Shown in pieces: positions 17,388 through 28,328 of a stretch of DNA of 62,786 bases. The stretch covers positions 1-62,786 of the forward strand of contig CAMBZJ010000019.1 of assembly GCA_945872365.1 (NCBI GenBank), read 5' to 3'. The notes under the pieces were generated by a model. The model was not told the DNA's origin and searched no databases. It saw only the letters and a list, made by a program, of their open reading frames with translations. The position numbers were made by a program, and so were the translations under genes. The DNA is from Klebsiella pneumoniae. Lineage in GTDB: Bacteria; Desulfobacterota; Binatia; UBA12015. Position 1 is the first letter of the stretch, and each line of letters opens with the position of its first letter.

Positions 17388-18347
17388 TTGATCGAAGTTC
17401 ACGAGATCTCGAAGTCGTTCGGGCCGACCCGCGCCCTCGACGCCGTGTCTTTCACGGTCGCCGAGGGCGAGGTCGTCGGCCTGCTCGGGCCCAACGGCTC
17501 GGGCAAGACGACGCTGCTGCGCATCCTGACCGGGTTCTTCCCGCCGGACGCGGGGCAGGCGACCGTGGCGGGGGTGCGCCTCGCCGACGATCCCTTCGAG
17601 GTGCGTCGACGGGTCGGCTACCTGCCGGAGCGGAACCCGCTTTGGCCGGAGATGTCCGTCGCACGATTCCTCTCGCTCGCGGCGCGCATCCGCATCCCCG
17701 ACCGCTCGACCCACGCGGAGCGCATCGCGGCGGTCACCCGCGAGTGCGGACTCGAGGACGTCGCCGGCCGGGCGATCGGGAACCTCTCGAAGGGCTACCG
17801 TCAGCGGGTCGGAATCGCTCAGGCGATGATCGGCCGTCCGCACGTCCTGGTCCTCGACGAGCCGACGGCCGGACTCGACCCGGCCCAGGTGCTCGAACTC
17901 CGCCACCTGGTCGCCGGACTCGGGGGGCGCACGACGGTGGTTCTCTCGAGCCACATCCTCGCCGACGTCGCGAGCGTCTGCGACCGCGTGCTGATCCTGC
18001 AAGGTGGCAAGCTCGTCCTCGCCGAGCGCGTGGACGCCCTGCGGCGCGAGGTGGTGCGCTCCGGCGAACTCGTACTGCGCACCCGCGGTGCCGCCGGGGC
18101 GCTCGGGACGTTGCTCGCCGGGCTGTCCGACCTGCGGGTGCGCGGCATCGAGAGCGACGGTCGCGGCGGCTTGCTCGCGCGTCTCGTTCAGGTCGAGCCG
18201 GAGGCTGCCGCGGAACTCGCTCTCGAGGAGAGCGCGGCCGAAATCGCACGGCGCTGCGTGGCGGGCGGCTGGCCGGTCCTCGAGGTCGGGCCCCGGCGAC
18301 GGACGCTCGAAGACGTGTTCGTCGAATTGCTCGGGGGCGAGCGTTGA
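17388..18347 (+). CDS. ABC transporter ATPase, GldA-like
   Basis: 319 residues. Walker A GPNGSGKTT near residue 34, a Q-loop region at RRVGYLPERNPLWP, the signature LSKGYRQR near 133, Walker B HVLVLDEPTAG near 153 and the switch His in LSSHILADV are all present. The C-terminal 90 residues resemble the extra domain of ABC-2 export ATPases. The TTG start at 17388 lies 14 bases after the RND stop. The next gene overlaps by four bases (TTGA) and encodes the permease, so the two form one complex. The gene order with GldF, GldG and DUF4340 is that of the gliding-type or lipid-export ABC systems; no gliding function is shown. Confidence 0.9.
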   Translation: MIEVHEISKSFGPTRALDAVSFTVAEGEVVGLLGPNGSGKTTLLRILTGFFPPDAGQATVAGVRLADDPFEVRRRVGYLPERNPLWPEMSVARFLSLAARIRIPDRSTHAERIAAVTRECGLEDVAGRAIGNLSKGYRQRVGIAQAMIGRPHVLVLDEPTAGLDPAQVLELRHLVAGLGGRTTVVLSSHILADVASVCDRVLILQGGKLVLAERVDALRREVVRSGELVLRTRGAAGALGTLLAGLSDLRVRGIESDGRGGLLARLVQVEPEAAAELALEESAAEIARRCVAGGWPVLEVGPRRRTLEDVFVELLGGER

Positions 18348-20461
18348 GCGGACGTTTCTCGATCGTGCGGGTCGGAGCACTGCTGCGCAAGGAGCTGCAC
18401 GCCCTTTTCGGGCAGCCGCTGCTCTACGTGGTCGGAGCCTTCTTTCTCCTACTCGCCGGCTACTATTTCTACACGGACCTCGTCTTCTTCGTCACCTTCG
18501 GCTTCGGCGAGAACATCTTCGAGAACTTTTTCCAGCTCCTCTTCGTCGACCTGCGCCTCGTTCTCCTCCTGACGGTGCCCCTGCTCACCATGCGCGCCTT
18601 CGCCGAGGAGAAGAAGCTCGGCACGACGGAGATGCTGTTCACCTGGCCGCTGCGCGACGGAGAGATCCTGGCGGCGAAATTCCTCGCCTGCGCGCTCGCG
18701 GCGTCAGCCCTGCTCGCAGTGACCGTCGTCCCGTTGCTGTGGCTGCATCGCCAGCAGGCGTATCCGCCGGGCCCGGTCGCGGCCGCTTATCTCGGGCTCG
18801 TGCTGATGGCGATGTCGTTTGTCGCGATCGGACTCCTGCTGTCGAGCCTGACGGACAACCAGGTCGTGGCGGCGATGTCGACCCTCGGAGTGCTGCTGCT
18901 CCTGTGGGTGCTCTCGTGGAACGAGAGCGCCGGCGAGAGCGGCTGGCTGTCGTGGCTGCCGCGGCTCTCGATATTCGACCACTTCGAGGGTTTCGCGCGC
19001 GGTGTCGTCGAGACCCGTGACGTGGTCTACTTCGCCTGCCTCGTGGCCTTCGGTGCTACGGCCTGCCTCCAGGTGCTGGGCGCGCGCTCCTGGCGCGGCT
19101 CGCGTCTCGCCCCGACGCTGGTCGGACTCGGCGGGCTGCTGGTTGCGCTCGGCTTCGCGGGGGCCTTCGGTGAGCGCTGGAACGCCCGCTTCGACCTGAC
19201 GCCCGAGCGCCGTCACACGCTGTCGCCGCACACCCGTCGCATCCTCGAGCGGCTCGATGCCGACGTCGAGATCGTGGCGTTCGTGCGGTCGGCCGATCCG
19301 GCGAACGCGTGGACGACCGGCCTCGTCGGACGCTTCGCCGAGGCCTCGCCGCGGGTGCACGTGCGCACGGTCGACGTGAACCGGAATCCGGCGATGGCGC
19401 GTCGCTACGGCATCGACGCCTACGGTGCGGTGGTCGTGGCGCGTGGCGACCGCAAGCGAGCCTTCCGGCAGGCGAACGAGGAGATGATCGCCGGTGCCCT
19501 CCAGGACCTGGGCCGCGCGCGTCCGCTGTCGGTGGCGCTGGTACCCGACGATCTCGACGCGGCCGGCGCCCTCGATCGGGGTCGCGAATTCAAGGCGCTC
19601 GCCGGTTCGCTCGTCGACCAGGGCGACGTCGTCCGTATGGTCGCACCCGGGGCCGGGCCGGGCGAGGCCGACGTGGCGGTCGTGCTTGGCGGTGCGGGGG
19701 CGTGGCCGATGTCGCGAGTCGCCGCCTTCGAGGCCTGGCTCGCGCGGGGCGGCCGGCTGCTCGTGCTCGCGGAGCCCGGATCGGCGCCCGAACTTGCCGC
19801 GTGGCTCGCGCGGCGCGGCGCCGACCCGCAGCCCGAGGCAGTCCTCGACCCGGACAACCGGCTTCACGGCGGGGAGGGCGTGTCGATGCGCGCCTTCCCG
19901 CCTGCCCAAACATCCGCCGACACCGCCGTGCCGACGCCGGCTGGCGACTCGGCGCGCGCAGTCGCGAGCGGTCTCGACCAGGGGGTGCTCCTGTCGCTGG
20001 CGCGACCGATCGCGCCGGGGCCGGATGCGACGACGCTGCTCGCGAGCGGCTCCGGCAGCTGGGCGACGCGCGATCTCGACCGAGCGCAGCGCGGTGTCGC
20101 GTCCTTCGACACGACGGTCGACGCCCGCGGACCGTTCCCGGTGGCGGTGGCGCAAGAGTGGCCGGTCGGCAACGGCTCGCCCGCGGCGCGGATGATCGTC
20201 GTCGGCGATGCGGATTTCGCGACCGACGGGTTCCTCGACTTTCTCGACAACCGGGACTTCCTCCTGAACTCGATCGGCTGGCTCGCGGGCGACGACGACC
20301 TGGTCGCGCTGCGCGGGCGCCGCAAGGAGGTGGGCCGGGAACAGTTCTTCCTGAGTGCGGCGCAGGCGCGGGAAGCCCTCGCGCTGGCCGTCGGCGTGCT
20401 GCCGCTGCTCTCGGCTCTGGTGGCGCTCGCCCTCGTCGTCCGGCGGAGGCTCGCACGATGA
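18344..20461 (+). CDS. ABC-2 permease fused to GldG-like auxiliary domain
   Basis: 705 residues. The N-terminal part (about 1-245) is an ABC-2 permease with six hydrophobic segments and the RAFAEEKKLGTTEMLFTWPL loop typical of GldF-type permeases. A further membrane helix (about 255-280) leads to RFDLTPERRHTLSPHTRRILERLDADVEIVAFVRS, the opening of the ABC_transp_aux (GldG) domain, which runs to about residue 665 before a C-terminal membrane helix. GldF and GldG are usually separate genes; here they are one protein. The TTG start (18344) overlaps the ATPase stop. It should pair with the upstream ATPase as an exporter or lipid-handling complex at the inner membrane. Confidence 0.85.
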   Translation: MSGRFSIVRVGALLRKELHALFGQPLLYVVGAFFLLLAGYYFYTDLVFFVTFGFGENIFENFFQLLFVDLRLVLLLTVPLLTMRAFAEEKKLGTTEMLFTWPLRDGEILAAKFLACALAASALLAVTVVPLLWLHRQQAYPPGPVAAAYLGLVLMAMSFVAIGLLLSSLTDNQVVAAMSTLGVLLLLWVLSWNESAGESGWLSWLPRLSIFDHFEGFARGVVETRDVVYFACLVAFGATACLQVLGARSWRGSRLAPTLVGLGGLLVALGFAGAFGERWNARFDLTPERRHTLSPHTRRILERLDADVEIVAFVRSADPANAWTTGLVGRFAEASPRVHVRTVDVNRNPAMARRYGIDAYGAVVVARGDRKRAFRQANEEMIAGALQDLGRARPLSVALVPDDLDAAGALDRGREFKALAGSLVDQGDVVRMVAPGAGPGEADVAVVLGGAGAWPMSRVAAFEAWLARGGRLLVLAEPGSAPELAAWLARRGADPQPEAVLDPDNRLHGGEGVSMRAFPPAQTSADTAVPTPAGDSARAVASGLDQGVLLSLARPIAPGPDATTLLASGSGSWATRDLDRAQRGVASFDTTVDARGPFPVAVAQEWPVGNGSPAARMIVVGDADFATDGFLDFLDNRDFLLNSIGWLAGDDDLVALRGRRKEVGREQFFLSAAQAREALALAVGVLPLLSALVALALVVRRRLAR

Positions 20462-21165
20462 GATGGTCGCGAGCGCTGGCGCACTGGCTTGTGGCCGCGC
20501 TGCTCGCCGGCGCGTATTTCGCGACCCGTCCTCCTGGTGACGGGGCCGCCGGTGCGCCCCGGGACGCACGTCGTGCCGCGTCGGAGAGCCCGGGCGCGAC
20601 GGCTTCGTCCGCACCCGCGCCGGGTTCGGCCGCCGAGTCCCGCGCGTCCGCAGGGCGCGACGATGCGACGGCTCCGCCCGCTGCGCCCGACGCCGCGAAC
20701 GCCGCGAATGCGGCGAACGCGGCGAGCGCCGCGAACGCAACGGCCGGCGCCGCCGGCGAGGGCGCGCCGTGGCCGGAGCACCCGACGTCGATCCGGATCG
20801 AGAGTCGCGGGTTGGTGGTCGCCTGCCGGCGCGAAGCCGGCGGGGCGTGGCAGGTCGAGGAGCCGGCCGGCAAGTCGATCCCGCGCGGCCTGCTCGACGC
20901 CTTCGCCGAGCAACTCGGGGCCGCGCGGGAAGCCGAGCGGATCGAGGGCGGCGCCGCCCCCGTACCCGCGGAGTTCGGGCTGGACCACCCGGCGATGCTG
21001 ATCGCCTGGACGGGGGATGGCGGTCGCCGGGGGACGCTCGCCATCGGCGATCGCACGCCGACGGGCACCGGGGCCTATGCCCGCTGCGGCACCGCTGGCT
21101 CGGTGCGGCTGGTCGGCCTGAGCCTCGTCTACTACGCCGAGTTGCTGCTTTCGGCGGCTCGCTGA
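20458..21165 (+). CDS. DUF4340-like periplasmic protein
   Basis: 235 residues. A single N-terminal membrane segment (about 8-25, ALAHWLVAALLAGAYFATRP) is followed by a long Ala/Pro/Ser/Asn-rich linker (about 30-105, including AANAANAANAASAAN), then a globular part. Its elements SIRIESRGLVVACRREAGGAWQVEEP and GLDHPAMLIAWTGDGGRRGTLAIGDRTPTGTGAYAR fit DUF4340, in which a short beta repeat of the form W-x-V-x-x-P recurs. DUF4340 proteins normally follow GldF/GldG genes, as here. The ATG 20458 overlaps the upstream stop (ATGA). It is shorter than many family members, so one repeat unit may be missing. Confidence 0.7.
   Translation: MRWSRALAHWLVAALLAGAYFATRPPGDGAAGAPRDARRAASESPGATASSAPAPGSAAESRASAGRDDATAPPAAPDAANAANAANAASAANATAGAAGEGAPWPEHPTSIRIESRGLVVACRREAGGAWQVEEPAGKSIPRGLLDAFAEQLGAAREAERIEGGAAPVPAEFGLDHPAMLIAWTGDGGRRGTLAIGDRTPTGTGAYARCGTAGSVRLVGLSLVYYAELLLSAAR
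20692..20736 (+). repeat. Five 9-base units coding AAN/AAS
   Basis: Five in-frame 9-base units (GCSGCGAAC with variation) encode three AAN, one AAS and one AAN triplet inside the DUF4340-like protein linker. They are short and imperfect, and probably drift by slippage. They lengthen a flexible tether between the membrane anchor and the folded part. Confidence 0.6.
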
Positions 21166-21183
21166 AGGTGCTCCCCGCACTCG

Positions 21184-21211
21184 TTGACTCGGCGGGTACC
21201 CACATTGTAGC
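21184..21211 (+). promoter_or_regulatory. Weak sigma70-like promoter candidate
   Basis: TTGACT at 21184-21189 matches the -35 consensus at five of six positions. A -10 candidate, TGTAGC at 21206-21211, lies 16 bases downstream and is poor. It would start transcription just before the DUF1329 gene, separating it from the ABC operon. The gap also holds a ribosome site, GGAGGAAAG, before ATG 21261. Confidence 0.2.
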
Positions 21212-21260
21212 CAGAGGCGTTGTCATGCGCCGGCAGTGGTCGGCGGGATCCGGAGGAAAG

Positions 21261-22541
21261 ATGACGTTCAAGGGATCGGTCCGCGTCGCGCTCGCGGCGG
21301 CGAGCGTGTCGCTCTGTGCCTCTTCCGCATGGGCGCTCAGCGTCCAGCCCGGGCAGAAGTTCAATGCCGCGAATGTGGCCCAGATCGCCGATATGATCTC
21401 GCCCGGCGTCAAGTGGTGCGTCGAACACGGCATGCCGATCACGATCGGCGAGTACAAGAAGGTCGAACTGCCCAAGGCCTACCGGGAGGCGACCGAGAAG
21501 TACTCCGGACAGGTGAAGCTCTCGGCCGACGGGCGCAACATCTCCGGCTACGTCGCCGGGATGCCGTTCCCGAAACTGGATCCGAATGACCCTCTGTTCG
21601 CGAACAAGCTCATGTGGAACTTCGACCGCCGCGGCTCGGCGGCGACCGACGACCTCGACATCCGCAACTTCGACGCGGACACCGGCACGATCTACACGGG
21701 GGACAAGGAAATGGGCGTCGAGCGCCACTTCCTGCTCGACCACCTCCGCGGCCTGAACTACGACGGCCGTCTCGCGCAGGATCCCAAGCCGAAGTTCGAG
21801 CCGAACCCCGAGGCGGTTCAGGGCAAGGCGGGGCTCTACCCCATCCTCGAGCCGTTCGACCTGAAGGGCGTCGGCACGCTGTCGTACCGCTACCTCGACA
21901 TCGAGAAGCAGGACGACACCTGGCTCTACCTCCCGACCCTCCGCCGGGTGCGCCGTCTGTCCTCGGCCCAGCGCTCGGATGCGCTCTTCGGTCAGGACAG
22001 CGACGTCGACAGCTACTACGGCTATGCCGGCAGCCCGGCTTGGATGGACTGGAAGTTCCTCGGTGAGAAGGAGATGCTCGGCGTCTTCCACGCTCAGAAC
22101 CTCCCGGTGAAGTGGGCGACTGGCAGCGCGAACTTCGCCTTCGACGACGTCTGGGAGCCGCGCAAGGTGTACGTGGTCGAGGGTACGCCCCGGCTCGCGC
22201 AATACGCCTACTCCAAGCGCCTCATCTTCATCGACAAGGAAACCTTCGCGGTCCTCTACTCGGACATCTTCGACCGCGCCGGCAACCTCTGGAAGGTCTG
22301 GATCAACGACTTCAGCTTCCGCAAGCAGGCCTTCCCCGGCGCCCCGAGCACCTACGAGGACGAGATGCCCTTCCTGCCGGCCATCGTGATGGTCGACATG
22401 CAACTCGTCCACGCGACCAAGGCGAGCCTGCCGAGCCCGCGCTTCCCCGGCGAGCAGGGCTGGTACTTCAACCAGGGTGCAAAGTCCGGCACGAACCCCG
22501 AGTGGTTCACGGTCGCGGCGATGATCGCCGCGAGTCACTGA
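21261..22541 (+). CDS. DUF1329 envelope protein
   Basis: 426 residues. MTFKGSVRVALAAASVSLCASSAWA is a standard Sec signal with an AWA cleavage region near residue 26. The mature protein carries the DUF1329 pattern: GVGTLSYRYLDIEKQDDTWLYLPTLRRVRRLSSAQRSDALFGQD and a WMDWKFLGEKEMLG block, with a FIDKETFAVLYSDIFDRAGNLWKVW strand region. DUF1329 proteins have a LolA/LolB-like beta fold and often sit beside RND exporters and Ycf48-like proteins, which suggests transport of a lipid or hydrophobic solute to the outer membrane. The start ATG 21261 has a GGAGGAAAG site. Its usual partner DUF1302 is not in this window. Confidence 0.88.
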   Translation: MTFKGSVRVALAAASVSLCASSAWALSVQPGQKFNAANVAQIADMISPGVKWCVEHGMPITIGEYKKVELPKAYREATEKYSGQVKLSADGRNISGYVAGMPFPKLDPNDPLFANKLMWNFDRRGSAATDDLDIRNFDADTGTIYTGDKEMGVERHFLLDHLRGLNYDGRLAQDPKPKFEPNPEAVQGKAGLYPILEPFDLKGVGTLSYRYLDIEKQDDTWLYLPTLRRVRRLSSAQRSDALFGQDSDVDSYYGYAGSPAWMDWKFLGEKEMLGVFHAQNLPVKWATGSANFAFDDVWEPRKVYVVEGTPRLAQYAYSKRLIFIDKETFAVLYSDIFDRAGNLWKVWINDFSFRKQAFPGAPSTYEDEMPFLPAIVMVDMQLVHATKASLPSPRFPGEQGWYFNQGAKSGTNPEWFTVAAMIAASH

Positions 22542-22562
22542 GCTGTCGAGGAGTCGTCGAAC

Positions 22563-23696
22563 ATGGATTTCGGATTCAGCGAAGACCAGGAAATGCTCCG
22601 GCAGTCGGCGCGCGACTTCCTCGGGAAGGAGTGCCCGATGACCCTCGTGCGCAAGCTCATGGAGGACGAGTCGGGCCATTCCCCCGAACTCTGGAAGAAA
22701 ATGGCCGATCTCGGCTGGCTGGGGCTCATCCTGCCCGAGGAATACGGCGGCGTCGGGCTCGGATTCGTCGATCTCGTGGTCGTGCTCGAGGAGATGGGGC
22801 GCGTCGTCCTGCCGGGCCCCTTCCTGTCGACCGTCGTGCTTGCGGGGCTGGCCATCGCCGAGTCCGGTTCGGCGGAGCAGAAGAAGAAGTACCTGCCGCG
22901 GATCGCGGCGGGTGAGCTCGTCGCGACGCTAGCGCTCATCGAGCCCTCGGGCCGCTGGGACGCCGAGGGCATCGCCGCCACGGCGACGCCCGACGGCGAC
23001 GGCTGGAAGCTCGACGGTACGAAGCTCTTCGTGCCCGACGGCCACGTCGCCGAGTTGCTGGTGGTCGCGGCGCGCAAGCCCGGTTCGAAGGGCAACGACG
23101 GGGTGAGCCTGTTCATCGTCGATGCGAAGGCGCCCGGCGTGAAGACGACCGCCCTCAAGACGATGGACCAGACGCGCAAGCTCGCCGAGGTGGCCCTTTC
23201 GGGGGTGAGGGTGGGCAAGGAGGCGCTGCTCGGCGCCGAGGGCGGCTCGTGGAAGGCGATCGAGCGCATCGCGGATCGAGCAAAGGTCGCACTCTGCGCC
23301 GAGATGTGCGGTGGCGCGCAGCGCGTGCTCGACATGTCGGTCGAATACGCGAAGGTGCGCGAGCAGTTCGGCAAGCCGATCGGCTCCTTCCAGGCGATCC
23401 AGCACAAGTGCGCGAACATGATGGTCCAAGTCGAGAGCGCGAAGTCCGCGACCTATTACGCCGCATGGGCGGTCGCGAATGACGTCCCCGAGGCGCCGCT
23501 CGCCGCCGCGATGGCCAAGGCCTACTGCTCCGACGCCTACCGCTACGTCGCGGGGGAGGGGATCCAGATCCACGGTGGGATCGGGTTCACCTGGGAGCAC
23601 GACATGCACATCTACTTCAAGCGTGCGAAGTCCTCCGAGGTCACGTTCGGCGACGCGACCCTGAACCGCGAGATCGTCGCCCAGCACATCCTCTGA
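22563..23696 (+). CDS. Acyl-CoA dehydrogenase
   Basis: 377 residues, normal ACAD length. The order is an N-terminal helical domain (FSEDQEMLRQSARDFLGKE), a beta domain with ALIEPSGRWDAEGI, and a C-terminal helical domain with REQFGKPIGSFQAIQHKCANM and the HGGIGFTWEHDMHIYFKRAK block. Glu345 in WEHD lines up with the catalytic base position of medium-chain enzymes. ACADs oxidise acyl-CoA to 2-enoyl-CoA using FAD and electron-transferring flavoprotein. The G-F-T-W-E-H-D form is common in enzymes acting on branched or cyclic substrates, including the heteromeric actinobacterial FadE types. Twenty-one bases separate it from the DUF1329 gene, so it may be co-transcribed with it. Confidence 0.92.
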   Translation: MDFGFSEDQEMLRQSARDFLGKECPMTLVRKLMEDESGHSPELWKKMADLGWLGLILPEEYGGVGLGFVDLVVVLEEMGRVVLPGPFLSTVVLAGLAIAESGSAEQKKKYLPRIAAGELVATLALIEPSGRWDAEGIAATATPDGDGWKLDGTKLFVPDGHVAELLVVAARKPGSKGNDGVSLFIVDAKAPGVKTTALKTMDQTRKLAEVALSGVRVGKEALLGAEGGSWKAIERIADRAKVALCAEMCGGAQRVLDMSVEYAKVREQFGKPIGSFQAIQHKCANMMVQVESAKSATYYAAWAVANDVPEAPLAAAMAKAYCSDAYRYVAGEGIQIHGGIGFTWEHDMHIYFKRAKSSEVTFGDATLNREIVAQHIL

Positions 23697-23730
23697 TGGC
23701 CCCGGCGGACGGCTGCGGGGAGTGGGTGCG

Positions 23731-26214
23731 ATGAGCGCCCACGAGCGCTTCGCGGTCGTCCACGGGCACTTCTACCAGCCGCCGCGGGAGAATCCCTGGC
23801 TGGAGACCGTTCCGCGCGAGGCGGGCGCGGCCCCGTTCCACGACTGGAACCAGCGGATCGACGCCGAGTGCTACGCTGCGAACGCGAACTCACGCACGCT
23901 CGATGCCACCGGGCGCATCGTGCGCATCGGCAACAACTACCGGCGGATGAGCTTCGACTTCGGTCCGACGCTCCTTTCGTGGCTGGAGCGCGCCCGGCCC
24001 GACGTCCACGCGGCCGTGCTCGCCGCCGACCGTGAGAGCGCGGGGCGACTCGGCGGGCGCGGCAACGCAATCGCTCAGGCCTACAATCACCTGATCATGC
24101 CGCTCGCGAACGACCGCGACCGGCTGACCCAGGTGCGATGGGGGCTCGCCGACTTCGAGCACCGCTTCGGTCGTCCCGCCGAGGGCATGTGGCTGCCCGA
24201 GACCGCCGTCGACATCGGGAGCCTCGAGGCGCTCGCCGCTTGCGGCGTCGCCTTCACCGTCCTCGCCCCGCACCAGGCCGCGCGCGTCCGTCCGCTCGGC
24301 GGCGGCGACTGGACCGACGTGGCGGGCGCCTCGATCGACACCCGCCGGCCCTATCTGTACCGGCTGCCCTCGGGTCGCTCGATCTCGCTCTTCTTCTATG
24401 ACGCGGGCCTCGCTCGCAGCGTCGCCTTCGAAGGGGTGCTGCACAGCGGCGACGCGTTCGCCGGCCGGGTGCTGGCGGCCTTCGACGACCGGCCCGGGCC
24501 GCAACTGGTGAACCTCGCGACCGACGGTGAGTCCTACGGACATCACCATCGCTTCGGCGAGATGGCGCTCGCGGTGGCGATCGAGCGACTCTCGGAAGCG
24601 GGGGTCCGGGTGACGAACTACGCCACTCACCTCGCGGAGCATCCGCCCGCCGACGAGGTCGAGATCGTCGAGCGCACGGCGTGGAGTTGCGCACACGGCA
24701 TCGAGCGCTGGCGATCGGATTGCGGCTGTCGCGCCGGCGGCGAGGAGGGATGGAACCAGCGCTGGCGGACCGGACTGCGAGCCGCCTTCGATGCGCTCGC
24801 CGGCGCGATCGACCCTTGGTTCGAAGGCGAGGCCGGGGCCCTGGTTTCCGATCCCTGGGTCCTGCGGGACGACTTCGGGCGGGTGCTTCCGGACCGCGCA
24901 CGGCGAGGACTTCCCGCGCTGATCGAGGGTCACGCGAGGCGCGGCCTGAGCGATGCCGAGCGGTCCCGGGTCGCGATGCTGCTCGAGATCCAGCGTGCCC
25001 GGTTGTTCATGTACACGAGCTGCGGCTGGTTCTTCGACGAGCCGAGCGGGATCGAGAGCAGCCAGGTCCTGCGCTACGCGGCGCGCGCGATCGATCTCGC
25101 GCGACGGCTCGGCTTCGCGCCGCCGGCCGAGTTCCTCGACCTGCTCGCGACCGCGAAGAGCAACCGGCCGATGGTCGGCACCGCAGCCGACTGGTTCCGG
25201 GACGTGGTGGCCCCCGAGGCGATCCCCGCCCGTTGCCTCGCCGCCGCGGGAACGGTCGAGCGGCTCGTCGGCGTGGAGGACGGCGTGGTCGCCGATCCCC
25301 CGATCCGGATCGACATCGAGCCGTGGCTCGAGCGGGACAATCCCGCGCCGCCGGTGGAGGACGTCCCCGCCTTCTCGCGCCTCTCGCTCGGTGCGGCCGG
25401 TGTCCTGGTCGGGCTCGCGACGGTGCGCGACGCACGCACGCTGGAGAGTGCCTCGTTCACGGTCGCGTCGGCCCGTCACGGCGGCTTCGACGTGGTTTGC
25501 GCGACCGCGCCCGCCGACTCCCCGGAGTCGGCACAGCGTACCGCGGAGCCCCTGGTCGCGGCGATCGCCGAGGCACACGACCGGGGTGCCCACGGCACCG
25601 TCGTCGCCGAGATCGTGCGCCGTCTGGGCCAGGACGTCTACGGCCTCGACGTGCTCGGCCTGGCGAGTCGCGCCGCGTTCTTTCCGGCGGTGGTGGCCGA
25701 ACTCGAGTGCAGGGTGGCGGCGCGCCTCGGCGAGTTCGTACCGCTCGCGCGCGCGATCACCCATGAGGCTGCCCAGGTCGGCCAGTCGCGACCACCGGTC
25801 GTCGACCTGGTGCTCGGTCTCGCCACGGCGCGCGAGCGTGCTCACGAGGCCGACGACCGTGTGCGCGACGGCTTGTTGCGCATCGAGGAGCGCTTGCGTC
25901 GCACCCGGGCCGCGGGAGCGGTCACGGCGGCGGACCTGCACGAGGTCGGCGAGGAGGTTCGCCGGATCTCGGAGGCGCTGCGCCTGCGGGGGGTCGCCGG
26001 GAGTGCGGCGGCGCCGGGCGTGGCACAAAACCTCCTGTGGTGGAACGTCTGGTCGCACCCCGCGATGACGCCGGCCATGCTCGAGGTTCTCGATCTGCTG
26101 CGCGACCAACTCGGCTTCGCCACGGTTGCTCCGGAGGCGGCGACACGGTCGGCTCCGTTCGGCGACCTCCTCGCGGCGACCGCCGCCGGATGGGAGAGCG
26201 CGGTTCGTCGATGA
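23731..26214 (+). CDS. GH57 family alpha-glucanase/amylase-like enzyme with DUF3536
   Basis: About 827 residues. The N-terminus [15 protein letters not shown] is the GH57 opening ([10 protein letters not shown]). [11 protein letters not shown] places a candidate nucleophile at Glu157, and [20 protein letters not shown] gives a candidate acid/base Asp265. The C-terminal 500 residues, including [29 protein letters not shown], match DUF3536, the partner domain of this GH57 subgroup. These proteins are predicted to act on alpha-glucans such as glycogen, but few are characterised. The start is ATG 23731 rather than GTG 23722, because the GGGGAG ribosome site at 23716 would lie too close to the GTG. 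It is cytoplasmic, with no signal peptide. Confidence 0.88.
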   Translation: MSAHERFAVVHGHFYQPPRENPWLETVPREAGAAPFHDWNQRIDAECYAANANSRTLDATGRIVRIGNNYRRMSFDFGPTLLSWLERARPDVHAAVLAADRESAGRLGGRGNAIAQAYNHLIMPLANDRDRLTQVRWGLADFEHRFGRPAEGMWLPETAVDIGSLEALAACGVAFTVLAPHQAARVRPLGGGDWTDVAGASIDTRRPYLYRLPSGRSISLFFYDAGLARSVAFEGVLHSGDAFAGRVLAAFDDRPGPQLVNLATDGESYGHHHRFGEMALAVAIERLSEAGVRVTNYATHLAEHPPADEVEIVERTAWSCAHGIERWRSDCGCRAGGEEGWNQRWRTGLRAAFDALAGAIDPWFEGEAGALVSDPWVLRDDFGRVLPDRARRGLPALIEGHARRGLSDAERSRVAMLLEIQRARLFMYTSCGWFFDEPSGIESSQVLRYAARAIDLARRLGFAPPAEFLDLLATAKSNRPMVGTAADWFRDVVAPEAIPARCLAAAGTVERLVGVEDGVVADPPIRIDIEPWLERDNPAPPVEDVPAFSRLSLGAAGVLVGLATVRDARTLESASFTVASARHGGFDVVCATAPADSPESAQRTAEPLVAAIAEAHDRGAHGTVVAEIVRRLGQDVYGLDVLGLASRAAFFPAVVAELECRVAARLGEFVPLARAITHEAAQVGQSRPPVVDLVLGLATARERAHEADDRVRDGLLRIEERLRRTRAAGAVTAADLHEVGEEVRRISEALRLRGVAGSAAAPGVAQNLLWWNVWSHPAMTPAMLEVLDLLRDQLGFATVAPEAATRSAPFGDLLAATAAGWESAVRR

Positions 26215-26359
26215 CTCGCGTCGGGCCGGGTCGTCCGGGCCGACGTCGACGGAACGATGGCTTGACCGTCCGGCGCCGCTCTGGGAAAGGCATGGGCGCC
26301 CCGGATCGAAGGGCGCGAACGAGTTCGTCGCGCGCCCGCGCGGCGAGGGAGACGAACAC

Positions 26360-28318
<1,959 letters not shown>

Positions 28319-28328
28319 GACCACGGGC

